Shown here piece after piece: positions 55,217-63,761 of a DNA stretch of 64,000 nucleotides. This stretch comes from Paraburkholderia mimosarum LMG 23256 = NBRC 106338 (GTDB taxonomy: Bacteria > Pseudomonadota > Gammaproteobacteria > Burkholderiales > Burkholderiaceae): NCBI RefSeq assembly GCF_000739815.1, contig NZ_BBJJ01000022.1:1-64000 (forward strand), in the 5' to 3' direction. The notes beneath the pieces were generated by a model that did not search any database, was not told the DNA's origin, and was given only the letters and a program-made list of their open reading frames with translations. Both the position numbers and the translations under genes were made by a program. How positions within the stretch are numbered: the stretch's first letter is position 1; every line of letters begins with the position of its first letter.

Positions 55217-55233
55217 TGGCGCAGCAAAAACAA

Positions 55234-55264
55234 AGGGCTCGATTCGCCAGACGAATCGAGCCCT
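55234..55264 (-). terminator. Rho-independent terminator of the porin gene
   Basis: A perfect 13-bp stem (AGGGCTCGATTCG and its complement) with a CCAGA loop. On the minus strand it is followed by TTTGTTTTTG, giving a T-run, 34 bases after the porin stop. It can also stop transcription from the small gene at 54914. Confidence 0.85.
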
Positions 55265-55297
55265 GCTAGCTGTCGAGAAAAACAGACTGACGCGGGA

Positions 55298-56425
55298 TCA
55301 GAAGCGCGTGCGCACGCCCGTCGTCACTTCGACCTGGTTGGTCGCGCCGAACGTCGAGCCGACCGTGTAGCCGCCGTGCAGCTTCATGTAGTCGCCTGCC
55401 AGGTACACTTCGGTGCGCTTGGACAGGTGATAGAAGATCGAACCGTAGAGCGTCTCCTTGAAGCCGTTGTGCAGCCCGCTGGTCGGATCGAATGCGCCGA
55501 TGTTGGCGTTCGGGATGTTGCCGTCGACGTTGTACGCGGCATTGCGCGTGCGCATCTGCTGATAGCCGAGTTCGTAGTCGAGCGCGCCCTTCGGCACGAG
55601 CTTGAACGAGACCGTCCAGGCGTTGTCCTGACGCTGGCCCAGCGCCCCCTGATTGCCCCAGTAGCGGAAATAGCCCGCATTGGCGCGCAAAATACCGATC
55701 GTATAGTTGCCGCCCACCGAGAACGCCTGGTTCGTATTGCCTTCGCGGTTCACGTGGTTATAGAACGTCGAAGCCGTCCAGGTCGGCGCGTTGTAGCCGA
55801 GCGCGAACTGGTAGTTCGCGTTGTTGCCGAAGCTCGTGGAATTGCCGAACGCGTAACCCGCAGCCGCGAAAATGCCGTTGTCGAAGACCTTCTTCCACGC
55901 GAGGCCGTTTTCGTAACGGGTGCCCGTTGCGCTCCCCGCGTAGAAGATCATCTGCTTGAAGTTGTTCGCGTTGGTCCAGCCGCCCTCTTCCGTCGTGAGT
56001 TTCGCGTTGCCGTACGGGTCGCCGTAAATGGCGGACGCATCGCGCGCGATCGTGTTCTGGAAGCCCGCCGTGAACTTGCCGAAGCGTTCGTCTTCCACGC
56101 CCACCCAGGCGTCGCGGTCGAAGAGCTGGCCCGGGTCTTCCATCTGCCCGTCGCTCACGCGGTATTCGCTTTCGAGCCGGAAGATGATCTTCGTGCCGCC
56201 GCCAATGTCTTCAGCGCCTTTCAAGCCCCAGCGGCTGCCGCTGAACCAGGGCTCGCCGCCGAGGCCCATGCCGATCACGTGGTTGCCCTCGGCATCCGCG
56301 TGCGACTGATACGTGGGTACGCTCAGGTCCAACAGACCATAGAGCTGAACGCTCGACTGCGCGTGCGCGCCGCTCGCCGCCAATGCGCCTGCCGCCACGG
56401 TAATTGCAAGATGCCTTCTCTTCAA
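55298..56425 (-). CDS. Gram-negative general porin (Porin_4 type)
   Basis: A 375-residue outer-membrane porin. A signal peptide (HLAITVAAGALAASGAHA, cleavage before QSSVQLYG) is followed by strands typical of Burkholderiales trimeric porins: SSVQLYGLLDLSVPTYQ, SRWGLKGAEDIGGGTKIIFR, LFDRDAWVGVEDERFGKFTA, and a final strand with C-terminal RTRF, Phe being the usual last residue. The start is a TTG at 56425 with GGAG seven bases upstream; no ATG is available at that point. It is a single gene with its own terminator. The solute is unknown; the neighbouring two-component system may regulate it. Confidence 0.9.
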   Translation of the reverse strand: MKRRHLAITVAAGALAASGAHAQSSVQLYGLLDLSVPTYQSHADAEGNHVIGMGLGGEPWFSGSRWGLKGAEDIGGGTKIIFRLESEYRVSDGQMEDPGQLFDRDAWVGVEDERFGKFTAGFQNTIARDASAIYGDPYGNAKLTTEEGGWTNANNFKQMIFYAGSATGTRYENGLAWKKVFDNGIFAAAGYAFGNSTSFGNNANYQFALGYNAPTWTASTFYNHVNREGNTNQAFSVGGNYTIGILRANAGYFRYWGNQGALGQRQDNAWTVSFKLVPKGALDYELGYQQMRTRNAAYNVDGNIPNANIGAFDPTSGLHNGFKETLYGSIFYHLSKRTEVYLAGDYMKLHGGYTVGSTFGATNQVEVTTGVRTRF

Positions 56426-56663
56426 GATCGTCTCCAGGGAATTTCGCGTTTGGAAGTTTTCATGGACCCGCTGCAGTCACTTGCCGGTTTGGTCCCGACG
56501 GGTAGTCCCGGACGGGCAGTCCCGGACGCAGTCCTGACACGTAGTCGAGCCTCGTGAGTCAGCGGATGAGACGAATAGTAGAGAGGTGATCCCTTCGCGA
56601 TTCTTTCATGAACCGTCTGTATTCCTAAGTACATTCACCAATACCGGAAAAATCCGGACGTGT

Positions 56664-57344
56664 TCAAGCCGCCACGGGTTCTTTCGCACGCAGGATGTAG
56701 CCAAGCCCGCGCAGCGTCGTGATCTGCACGCTCGACTCCGCCAGGTGCTTGCGCAGGCGGTGGATGTAAATGTCGATGGCATCCGCGCTCGGCTCGTCGC
56801 TCAGGCTGCAGATGCGCTCGAGCAGCACGTGCTTCGGCACCGCCTTGCCCTGGCGCAGCATGAGCGCCTCCAGAATCGAATGCTCGCGCCGGCGCAGGCT
56901 GAGCGGCGCATCCTTGTGACGGAACTCGCGCGTATCGGAGATGTACTGCAGGTCGCCGCACGTCAGCCAACCCGACTTCTCGCCCGACTGCCGCCGTATG
57001 AGCGCCTTGATGCGCGCCACGAGCTCACGGCTGTCGAACGGCTTGACCACATAGTCGTCGGCGCCCGCGCCGAAGCAGGCCACCTTGTCGTCGATCGAAC
57101 CGTGCGCGGTCAGCATGAGCACGGGCACGTTGTTGCGTCTGCGCCGCAGGCGGTTGAGCACGTCCTTGCCGCTCAAACGCGGCAGGCGCATGTCGAGGAG
57201 CACGAGGTCATAGCTTTGCGTGATCAGAACGGAATCGGCGGATTCTCCGTCGGCCACGCAATCCACCGTGAAATTCTCGGCGCGCAACAGGTTGACGATC
57301 CAGCGCGCGAGTTCGGCATTGTCTTCTACGAGCAGCAACTTCAT
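56664..57344 (-). CDS. TctD-like OmpR-family response regulator
   Basis: A 226-residue regulator: receiver (MKLLLVEDNAELARWIV; Asp in LVLLDMRLPRLSG; Lys in VVKPFD) and winged-helix output domain (LSLRRREHSILEALMLRQGK, then DAIDIYIHRLRKHL and LRGLGYILRA). The style matches TctD regulators of tricarboxylate or related uptake systems. It has GAGGAGGGACC before ATG 57344 and follows the kinase gene by nine bases. The pair lies immediately downstream of an ABC-importer operon on the same strand, suggesting that it responds to the imported solute. Confidence 0.9.
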   Translation of the reverse strand: MKLLLVEDNAELARWIVNLLRAENFTVDCVADGESADSVLITQSYDLVLLDMRLPRLSGKDVLNRLRRRRNNVPVLMLTAHGSIDDKVACFGAGADDYVVKPFDSRELVARIKALIRRQSGEKSGWLTCGDLQYISDTREFRHKDAPLSLRRREHSILEALMLRQGKAVPKHVLLERICSLSDEPSADAIDIYIHRLRKHLAESSVQITTLRGLGYILRAKEPVAA

Positions 57345-57353
57345 GGTCCCTCC

Positions 57354-58730
57354 TCAGCCTGCCAGCACCGGCAGGCGCACCGTCGCGACGAGCCCCACGC
57401 GCTGCGCCCCCGCGGCGACGTTCACCGACCCGCCGTGCGAGCGCGCGACCTGATGCACGATGGCGAGTCCGAGGCCCGTGCCTTCGGTGTCCGCCGCGAC
57501 GCGATAGAAGCGCTCGAATACGTGCGCGCGCGCCTCGGCCGGAATGCCGGGTCCGTTGTCCACCACCTGGAGCATCGCCTCGCCCTCTTCACAGCGGCAG
57601 ATGGCTGTGACACGGCCCCCCTTCTGCGTATAGCGGATCGCGTTGTCGATGAGATTGGCGACCAGCGACGCCAGCAAGCCCTTGTTGCCCGCCACGGGCA
57701 CGCAATCGGCCAGATCCGCGCCGAGATCGATATCGCGCCGCTCCGCGGCCTGGACCATCTCTTCGAGCACCGAAGCCACCACTTCCGTGAGATCGACGCG
57801 TGTTTGGGCGCGAGACGACGTCGCCATCGATTCCGCCTGCGCGAGCAAAAGTAGCTGATTCGTCAACTCCGCCATTTTCTGGCTGGTGCGGCGAACGCCT
57901 TTGAGCGCATCGAAAAGCGCGGGATCGTGCGCATCGCACTGGCTAGCGAACTGCGTCTGCGTGGTGAGCAGCGCGAGTGGCGTGCGCAACTGATGCGCCG
58001 CGTCGGCAATGAACTGACGTTGCATCGCGGCGTGAACCTTGAGCCGGGCGATGCATTGATTGATCGCATCGACGATCGGTCTGAGTTCCGATGGCAGATG
58101 ATCGGGGCGGATCGGCTCGAGTTGCGCGGGCTCGCGGTCGGCCACATCGTCCTTGAGCTTCATGAGCGGACGCAATTCGAGCGTGAGCCCGAGCGGCACG
58201 AGCAGCACGACGAGCCCCAGCATGAGCCACTGCCGCAGGAGCTGAGGACGCCACAGCCCGTCGATCATCGCCTGGCGCGACGCAATCGTCTTGCCGACGA
58301 TGACCGTGACGCGTTCGGCACGGCCCGAGTCGTAGAGGAGCCGCTCGTAGGCAACGGCGCGTATCGGCTGGCCCGCATACGCGCTGTCGTAGAACACGGG
58401 CTGCACGGCGCTGCTCGCAGACGGCGGCGGCAGGTCCGGCGCGCCGCCCAGCAATCGCCCGTTGCCGGCGAGCACCTTGTAGAAGACGTGATCCTGCCAG
58501 GGCGACTCGAACAGCTCCAGCGCCGCGGGTGGAATCGTCGCGTTGAGTGCGCCGTCGACCCAGCCGACGTCTTCGATGATCGTACGCGCGGAATCCAGCA
58601 GCGCGTGGTCCTGCAACAGATCCGCGGTTTGACGCGCGGCGTCGTACGACACGCCGCTCGTGACGACGACAAACGCGGCGAGCGGCACCAGCAGCCACAA
58701 CAGCAAACGCGCGCGCAGACTATGCACCAT
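57354..58730 (-). CDS. TctE-like sensor histidine kinase
   Basis: A 458-residue kinase: membrane segment 1 (about 11-30, LWLLVPLAAFVVVTSGV), a periplasmic sensor loop (to about 165), membrane segment 2 (LMLGLVVLLVPLGLTLEL), a HAMP-like linker, phospho-acceptor His in DAAHQLRTPLALLTTQ, N-box VANLIDNAIRYT, G1 DNGPGIPAEARAHVF and G2 GTGLGLAIV. It resembles TctE kinases. ATG 58730 is chosen because the membrane anchor follows directly and GAGAACGTGAC precedes it. It is nine bases upstream of the regulator and about 105 bases downstream of the ABC permease gene. Confidence 0.88.
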   Translation of the reverse strand: MVHSLRARLLLWLLVPLAAFVVVTSGVSYDAARQTADLLQDHALLDSARTIIEDVGWVDGALNATIPPAALELFESPWQDHVFYKVLAGNGRLLGGAPDLPPPSASSAVQPVFYDSAYAGQPIRAVAYERLLYDSGRAERVTVIVGKTIASRQAMIDGLWRPQLLRQWLMLGLVVLLVPLGLTLELRPLMKLKDDVADREPAQLEPIRPDHLPSELRPIVDAINQCIARLKVHAAMQRQFIADAAHQLRTPLALLTTQTQFASQCDAHDPALFDALKGVRRTSQKMAELTNQLLLLAQAESMATSSRAQTRVDLTEVVASVLEEMVQAAERRDIDLGADLADCVPVAGNKGLLASLVANLIDNAIRYTQKGGRVTAICRCEEGEAMLQVVDNGPGIPAEARAHVFERFYRVAADTEGTGLGLAIVHQVARSHGGSVNVAAGAQRVGLVATVRLPVLAG

Positions 58731-58835
58731 GTCACGTTCTCTCAGGTACAAAGCCGTCCGGCGGCTCGGCGCAGGACGGCATACGCAGTGAATCGACTTC
58801 CAGGCCAGCATCGCGGCTGGCCCAACCGCTCCCGC

Positions 58836-59702
58836 TCAAAACGCGGCGGGCCGCCATTTGAGCAGACGTTTTTCCAGCGCGGTCAGCAAGTAGTCCATAG
58901 CAAGCGCAACGACGGCGAGCACGATCATTGCGGCGAACACGCCGCTCGCGTTGAACGCGCCCTGGGCCGTCGAGATCAGCAAACCGATGCCTTGCTTCGA
59001 GCCGAGGAATTCGCCGACCACGGCGCCGACCAGGGCGAAGCCGAAGCTCACGTGCAGGCTCGCGAGAATCCAGCTGAGCGCCGAGGGAATCACGACCGAG
59101 GTCGTCACCTGGCGGCGCGACGCGCCCAGAATCTGCGCGTTGGCGATCATGTAGCGGTCGGCCTCGCGCACGCCCTGGAACGCGTTGGCGAACACCACGA
59201 AGAACACCATCACGACCGCGAGCGCGACCTTCGACGCCATACCGAGCCCCAGCGCGATCACGAACACCGAGCCGAGCACCACGCGCGGAATCGAGTTGGC
59301 GATTTTGATGTAGAGGCTGAACACGTCGGAGAGCAGCTTGTTGCGGCCGAGCACGATACCGCAGACCACGCCTGCCACGGCACCGATCAGGAAGCCGAGT
59401 ATGGTTTCTTCGAGCGTGACCCAGACCTGCAACAGCAGCGGCCCCTGCGAAGTCCCGTTCTGGAACCAGTCGACGATCTGCAGGAAGATCAGCGACGGCA
59501 TCGAAAAGAAGAACGGATCGATCCATTTGTTGCGCCCGGCGAGTTCCCACCCGCCCAGCGCGACGACGAGCACGAGAATGCGCAGCGTGATGACGAGCGC
59601 GTGGCGCTGCCGGATGCGGCGTTGCGCGAGCCGCTCGACTTCAGCTAGCGACTTGCCGTCCAGTGTTGCTGTTGCTTTCGAAGGTGTTGCAGGCGATGTC
59701 AT
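58836..59702 (-). CDS. ABC transporter permease (nitrate/sulfonate/taurine type)
   Basis: A 288-residue inner-membrane permease of the SsuC/TauC group with about six membrane segments. The conserved loop reads EADRYMIANAQILGASRRQV, followed by GEFLGSKQGIGLLISTAQGA near the end, both typical of this class. The start at 59702 has GGAAAGCGCCC ahead of it; an upstream TTG frame overlaps the ATPase gene and is less likely. It forms an importer with the ATPase and binding protein upstream. The solute (a sulfonate, nitrate, thiamine precursor or aromatic acid) is undetermined. Confidence 0.9.
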   Translation of the reverse strand: MTSPATPSKATATLDGKSLAEVERLAQRRIRQRHALVITLRILVLVVALGGWELAGRNKWIDPFFFSMPSLIFLQIVDWFQNGTSQGPLLLQVWVTLEETILGFLIGAVAGVVCGIVLGRNKLLSDVFSLYIKIANSIPRVVLGSVFVIALGLGMASKVALAVVMVFFVVFANAFQGVREADRYMIANAQILGASRRQVTTSVVIPSALSWILASLHVSFGFALVGAVVGEFLGSKQGIGLLISTAQGAFNASGVFAAMIVLAVVALAMDYLLTALEKRLLKWRPAAF

Positions 59703-59727
59703 GGGCGCTTTCCGGAGTTCGAGCGTG

Positions 59728-60525
59728 TCAGGCAATTTGCACCTCCTCGCGCAGGTCGTGCCAGATGTCGCGCGAGATTTCCACGAAGCGTGGGTGATAG
59801 CGGATTTCCGAGGTGACGCGCGGGCGCGGCAGGTCGATTTCGTAGACCTTCTTGAGCGTGGCCGGCCGCGCGGTCAGCACGAAGACGCGGTCCGCCAGTG
59901 CGATCGCTTCTTCGAGATCGTGCGTGACGAATACCACCGAACCCGTTCCGCCCCACAACTGAAGCAGCTCGTCCTGCATCAGCGTGCGCGTTTGCATGTC
60001 GAGCGCCGAGAACGGCTCGTCCATCAACAGGATCTCGGGCTTGTTGATGAAGGTCTGCGCAAGCGCCACGCGCTTTCTCATGCCGCCCGATAGCTGATGC
60101 GGATAGTGCTTGCCGAAGTTGGCGAGACCCACGCGGCGCAGCCATTCATTGGCTTCGTCGTAGGCCGCCGACTTCGAGCGGCCGCGAAAGAGCGGGCCCG
60201 CCGCGACGTTGTCGAGCACCGAGCGCCACGGAAACACGGCGTCGGCCTGGAACACGAAGCCGATGCGCGGATCGATGCCGTCGACCGACTCGCCCATCAC
60301 GCGCACGTCTCCCGAGGTGGGTTTCAGCAAGCCCGTGATCATGCTGAGCGTGGTGGACTTGCCGCAGCCCGTGGGCCCGACGATCGCGACGAATTCGCCT
60401 TGCGCAACCGACATGCTGAAATCGCGCAACGCGATAGTGGCCTTGCCGTCGGGCGAGACGAAGCGGCACGATACCGAGCGGAACTCGATGGCGGGCGCGG
60501 CATTCAGGTTCGGAGTCTGCTTCAT
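59728..60525 (-). CDS. ABC transporter ATP-binding protein (nitrate/sulfonate/taurine type)
   Basis: A 265-residue ABC ATPase: Walker A GPTGCGKST, Q-loop VFQADAVFPW, signature LSGGMRKR, Walker B ILLMDEPFSALD, H-loop VTHDLEEA. The LSGGM signature and FQ-x-D-x-x-x-P-W are typical of the SsuB/TauB group. Its ATG overlaps the stop of the binding-protein gene by four bases (ATGA), and its 3' end lies 25 bases before the permease start, so the three are one operon. Confidence 0.92.
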   Translation of the reverse strand: MKQTPNLNAAPAIEFRSVSCRFVSPDGKATIALRDFSMSVAQGEFVAIVGPTGCGKSTTLSMITGLLKPTSGDVRVMGESVDGIDPRIGFVFQADAVFPWRSVLDNVAAGPLFRGRSKSAAYDEANEWLRRVGLANFGKHYPHQLSGGMRKRVALAQTFINKPEILLMDEPFSALDMQTRTLMQDELLQLWGGTGSVVFVTHDLEEAIALADRVFVLTARPATLKKVYEIDLPRPRVTSEIRYHPRFVEISRDIWHDLREEVQIA

Positions 60526-61541
60526 TTCGCGCTGACGAACTCGTTCGTATAGGTTTTGGCCAGGTCCACGTGCTTGCCCTTCACCGAAGGATTGAAGCTC
60601 GCGAGGACCTTCAGCACGGTTGCCGGGCCATCGGCGGGCATCTTGCCGTCCGCCGTGTACATCGGCAGCGACGCCTTCAGCGCGCTCACGTATAGCGCCT
60701 TGTCCTTTTGATAATCGGCGGGCATTTTGTCGGCGATTTCTTCGGCGCTATGCGTATGAATGAACTGCATGGTGCGCACGAATGCATGGGCGAGCTTCGC
60801 CGCCTGTTCCTTGTGCGAGGCCGCCCACGCATCCTGGACATAAAGGCTTGCCGCCGGATAGGTGCCGCCGAGCGCGGCGCGCGTGCCTTCGAGCGTGCGC
60901 ATGTCGACGAGCACCTTGGCATCGCCGCTCTTTTGCAGCGCGGAGACGGTGGGCTCGGTGGTCATGCCCGCATCGATGCGCCCTTGCTTGATAGCCGCGA
61001 TGAAGCTCGCGTCCGCGCCGACCGGCAACATGCTGTAGTCGCTCGAGCCAAGCCCATGCTGGCCCGCGAGGTACTGCGTGAGAAAGCTGGTCGACGAGCC
61101 GAGCCCGGTCACGCCGAGCGTCTTGCCTTTGACGTCGGCCATGGACTTGATCGTGTCGGCGGCCTTCGACGACACCATCTCCACTTCGCCCGGCACCTGG
61201 CCGAACACGACGATCGCCTTGACGTCTTTACCCTTGGTTTGCAGATCGATGGTGTGATCGTAGAAGCCGACGACCCCTTGCACGGCGCCCGCGAGCAGTT
61301 CGTTCTCCGCATCCACGCCGGCAGGCTGCGACAGCAGCTCGACGTTCAACCCTTCGTCCTTGAAGTAGCCGAGTTGCTCGGTCAGGCGCGCGGGCAGGTA
61401 AATGAGCTTGGTGATCCCGCCCACCATGATGGTGATTTTCTCGCCGCTTGCATCGGCCGCGTGCGCGCCCTGAGTCGCGAGGGTAAACAGCAGGCCACAA
61501 GCGAGCGCCACATGGCGCAACGCGCGAAAACTGGGTTGCAT
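60522..61541 (-). CDS. ABC transporter substrate-binding protein (NMT1/SsuA-like)
   Basis: A 339-residue periplasmic binding protein with a signal peptide (HVALACGLLFTLATQGAHA, cleavage before ADASG). The mature protein starts EKITIMVGGITKLIYLPARL and shows the NMT1/SsuA-type pattern GYFKDEGLNVELLSQPAGVD, GKTLGVTGLGSSTSF and RIDAGMTTEPTV. No ligand residues can be read off safely. ACGGAGACAGTCG precedes the ATG. It is the first gene of the operon, followed by ATPase and permease and then the TctDE-like regulators. Confidence 0.9.
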   Translation of the reverse strand: MQPSFRALRHVALACGLLFTLATQGAHAADASGEKITIMVGGITKLIYLPARLTEQLGYFKDEGLNVELLSQPAGVDAENELLAGAVQGVVGFYDHTIDLQTKGKDVKAIVVFGQVPGEVEMVSSKAADTIKSMADVKGKTLGVTGLGSSTSFLTQYLAGQHGLGSSDYSMLPVGADASFIAAIKQGRIDAGMTTEPTVSALQKSGDAKVLVDMRTLEGTRAALGGTYPAASLYVQDAWAASHKEQAAKLAHAFVRTMQFIHTHSAEEIADKMPADYQKDKALYVSALKASLPMYTADGKMPADGPATVLKVLASFNPSVKGKHVDLAKTYTNEFVSAK

Positions 61542-61831
61542 CGACTGTCTCCGTTTGATTGGGCCGGCTGCACGACGCTGCCCGCCTCGATTGAATGGGA
61601 GGATTCTAGTGATCCCAACCCTTCCCGAAGCTTTCGCGGATCATGCCGGTGCATACGGGATTTCCATGATCCGGCTTGCGATGCGCCGGTTTTTTCGAGG
61701 CTGAATAAAAGTCGCTTTTATTCGGGGCTGGCGGTTCACGGACTCAGCACGGAAAAAATATGAAGAAAATCGCGCATCGACTCGGCGCGAACACCACGGC
61801 TGCGGCCGATTAGCACAGAGCCAGAACGCCG

Positions 61832-62144
61832 GGGCGCGCTATTCGGTGCGCTCGTCAGCCTCGAGCGCGCGGTCGCCCTGCAGCGGGGGATTTATCTGCT
61901 GGCTTCAGCCAGCGCGATCGCGCGCGGGTATCGTGCTGATCGCCGGCGCGGCGCGTGTGGCCGCGCAATCGCTGCTCGTCGTGGGGCGAGCGTCGCGCTC
62001 GTCGCCAGGATGCAGGTGGTACGCAAGCAAATGGCCCTCCATCTGGCCGTGCTCGCGCTCGCCGTGCTTCGCTGGTGGTTCGGCAATCTCACCTCGATCG
62101 TCACGGGTGATGTCCTCGCATGCGTGCCGAGCTGGCTCGCTTAA
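61832..62144 (+). pseudogene. Fragment of a polytopic membrane protein, two frameshifts
   Basis: Three plus-strand frames join into one hydrophobic protein: GALFGALVSLERAVALQRGI and YLLASASAIA; then GIVLIAGAARVAAQSLLVVG; then ASVALVARMQVVRKQMALHL, AVLALAVLRWWFGNLTSIVT and GDVLACVPSWLA, ending at a TAA. The frame changes lie near 61928 and 61991. Four to five membrane segments are visible, without a start or true C-terminus. I do not recognise the family with certainty. Since each frame continues the helix pattern of the last, decay of one gene is the best explanation. Confidence 0.65.
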
Positions 62145-62444
62145 GGCAGCGAGGTGCGCGCAGACGGAAACTGGCATCGGCGCGCACTCGGTGGCCGCGC
62201 GGCAATGATCATCGCGGCGATCAACGTCGAGCTGTCGACTCCTGTGAGCCATAGTGCGGATCTCAGGATCCGCTATTCCACCGGGATCGGACTTGCCCCA
62301 CAACCTGCTCTCGTTCAGACCAGCGCGTCGATGTGCGCGATGCGCGCAAACACATCGTTGCCGATTCGCTCGATATATGAGCCTGATCGGCGACGGAAGA
62401 GGCCGCTGGGATATCGACTGTTCTGCCGAGGGTCGTGCGGCCGC
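62145..62444. other. Spacer between the membrane-protein remnant and toxD
   Basis: About 300 bases. In known tox operons toxE (a deaminase) follows toxD, but no RibD/deaminase motif is readable here on the minus strand. Nothing else was recognised. Confidence 0.4.
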
Positions 62445-63422
62445 TCATTGCAGCGACTCCGCAAGCCGGAAGCCCAAGACGTTGATGTCACGCGGGTACC
62501 GGCCGTGCCGGCGCGCGCAGCGCGCTAGATCGCCAAAGCGCGTGAAGCTGCCGCCCCGCGCCACGCGATACGGGCCCTGCGAAAGCACGAGGTCGTCGTC
62601 GACCGGTGCGCCGCCGGGGTAAGGCCGGTAGTCATCCGCCACGTATTCCTCGACGTTACCCGCCATATCGTCGACCCCAAACGGGCTGCGCCCGTCCGGG
62701 AAGATGCCAACCGGCGTTGTGCCGAGCGGCCCGGCCTCGACCGTGTTCGCCGCTCGCGGATCGAACGCGTCGCCCCACGGGTACTCGTGTGCGCCACCCG
62801 AAGCCGCATACTCCCACTCGGCCTCCAAAGGCAGCCGGAAGCGCCGCCCCGTCGCAGCGGAGAGCCACTGTGCGTAACGGTCGGCGGCTTCCGGGAGCAC
62901 CGACCAAACGGGATGATTCGCCCTCTCGGCCGGATAGGCGCCGAACGTCCACGACGTCGGCAACAAAGCCAGGCCGGTGTGTTCCAGGAACAACCGGTAT
63001 TCGAGATTTGTGACCGGGTAGCGCATCAGCGCGAACCGCGCGATCTGCGCGTCGTAACGTGGGCACTCCTTCGCAATCCACGGTTCGATCACACCGACGT
63101 CGCCCCACTGCTCGACGACCCGGTTCACCTCATCGTGAGACAAGCCGAGTGTCGCGTGGGCGGCAGGGATCGTGACCATGTACGGATCGAACGGCCGGAT
63201 GCGCGGATCGCCAACGAGACCGAGTAGCGTGCCAGCCGCGTAGCGCCGCTCGAATGGCTGCTGCGGATCCCCGGCAAACGCGGCGAGCTCGTCAGGCTCT
63301 GCCCGCAACAGTTCGCGATGTCTGGCCAGCAGGGTGGCAGGCAAGCGCGCGACGAACGTCTCGGGTAGCCCCATGGCTTCGCGGTCGCTCAGGCAGTTTG
63401 GATTGTCGGCGAGCATCGGCAT
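62445..63422 (-). CDS. toxD: ToxD-like SUMF1/FGE-domain protein
   Basis: A 325-residue protein with a C-terminal formylglycine-generating-enzyme/EgtB-type domain (about 110-325): RYPVTNLEYRLFLEHTG, RLPLEAEWEYAASGGAHEYP, FGVDDMAGNVEEYVADDYRP and VARGGSFTRFGDLARCARRH, ending GFRLAESL. The first catalytic Cys of true FGE is absent at the expected place (Gly instead), so it is not a sulfatase-modifying enzyme. The neighbouring WD-repeat and GTP cyclohydrolase II fragments give the order toxB-toxC-toxD of the toxoflavin operon, in which ToxD has this type of domain. The gene itself appears intact. GGAG lies about 13 bases before ATG 63422. Confidence 0.75.
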   Translation of the reverse strand: MPMLADNPNCLSDREAMGLPETFVARLPATLLARHRELLRAEPDELAAFAGDPQQPFERRYAAGTLLGLVGDPRIRPFDPYMVTIPAAHATLGLSHDEVNRVVEQWGDVGVIEPWIAKECPRYDAQIARFALMRYPVTNLEYRLFLEHTGLALLPTSWTFGAYPAERANHPVWSVLPEAADRYAQWLSAATGRRFRLPLEAEWEYAASGGAHEYPWGDAFDPRAANTVEAGPLGTTPVGIFPDGRSPFGVDDMAGNVEEYVADDYRPYPGGAPVDDDLVLSQGPYRVARGGSFTRFGDLARCARRHGRYPRDINVLGFRLAESLQ

Positions 63423-63479
63423 CTTTAGTCCGAACTCCTCTTGATCAGAACCGCCCGGCTCGCGGCACGCGGGGCAGAT

Positions 63480-63761
63480 TCAACGCGTCGCTTGCGCGGC
63501 AACCTGGTAGACGCGCCCATCGTACGAACTTGCGAGGAAAAGGCCCGCGTTCAGATCGTAGGCCAGCGACGACACGCCCGCGATCGTTAGACGCTCGTCG
63601 GCGCACCACCGCGACTCGCGCCGGTCGTAGATCGTCACGCGTCCGTTGTAACTGCCGGTCGCGACGAAGCGGCCGTCATCGCTCGAGCAGACGCACTTGA
63701 CCGAATGCGTGTGCGGCGTCACCAGCACTTCGCAGCGCTGCTCGGGCGACCAGATCCGTGC
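63480..63761 (-). pseudogene. toxC: C-terminal remnant of a ToxC-like WD-repeat protein
   Basis: About 93 residues of a WD40-type protein: [50 protein letters not shown] and AYDLNAGLFLASSYDGRVYQ, then a stop. Three repeat-like blades are recognisable. The N-terminal several blades are missing. At about 63761 the sequence changes into a GTP cyclohydrolase II frame, out of phase. The place before a ToxD-like gene suggests toxC of the toxoflavin pathway. Confidence 0.75.
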
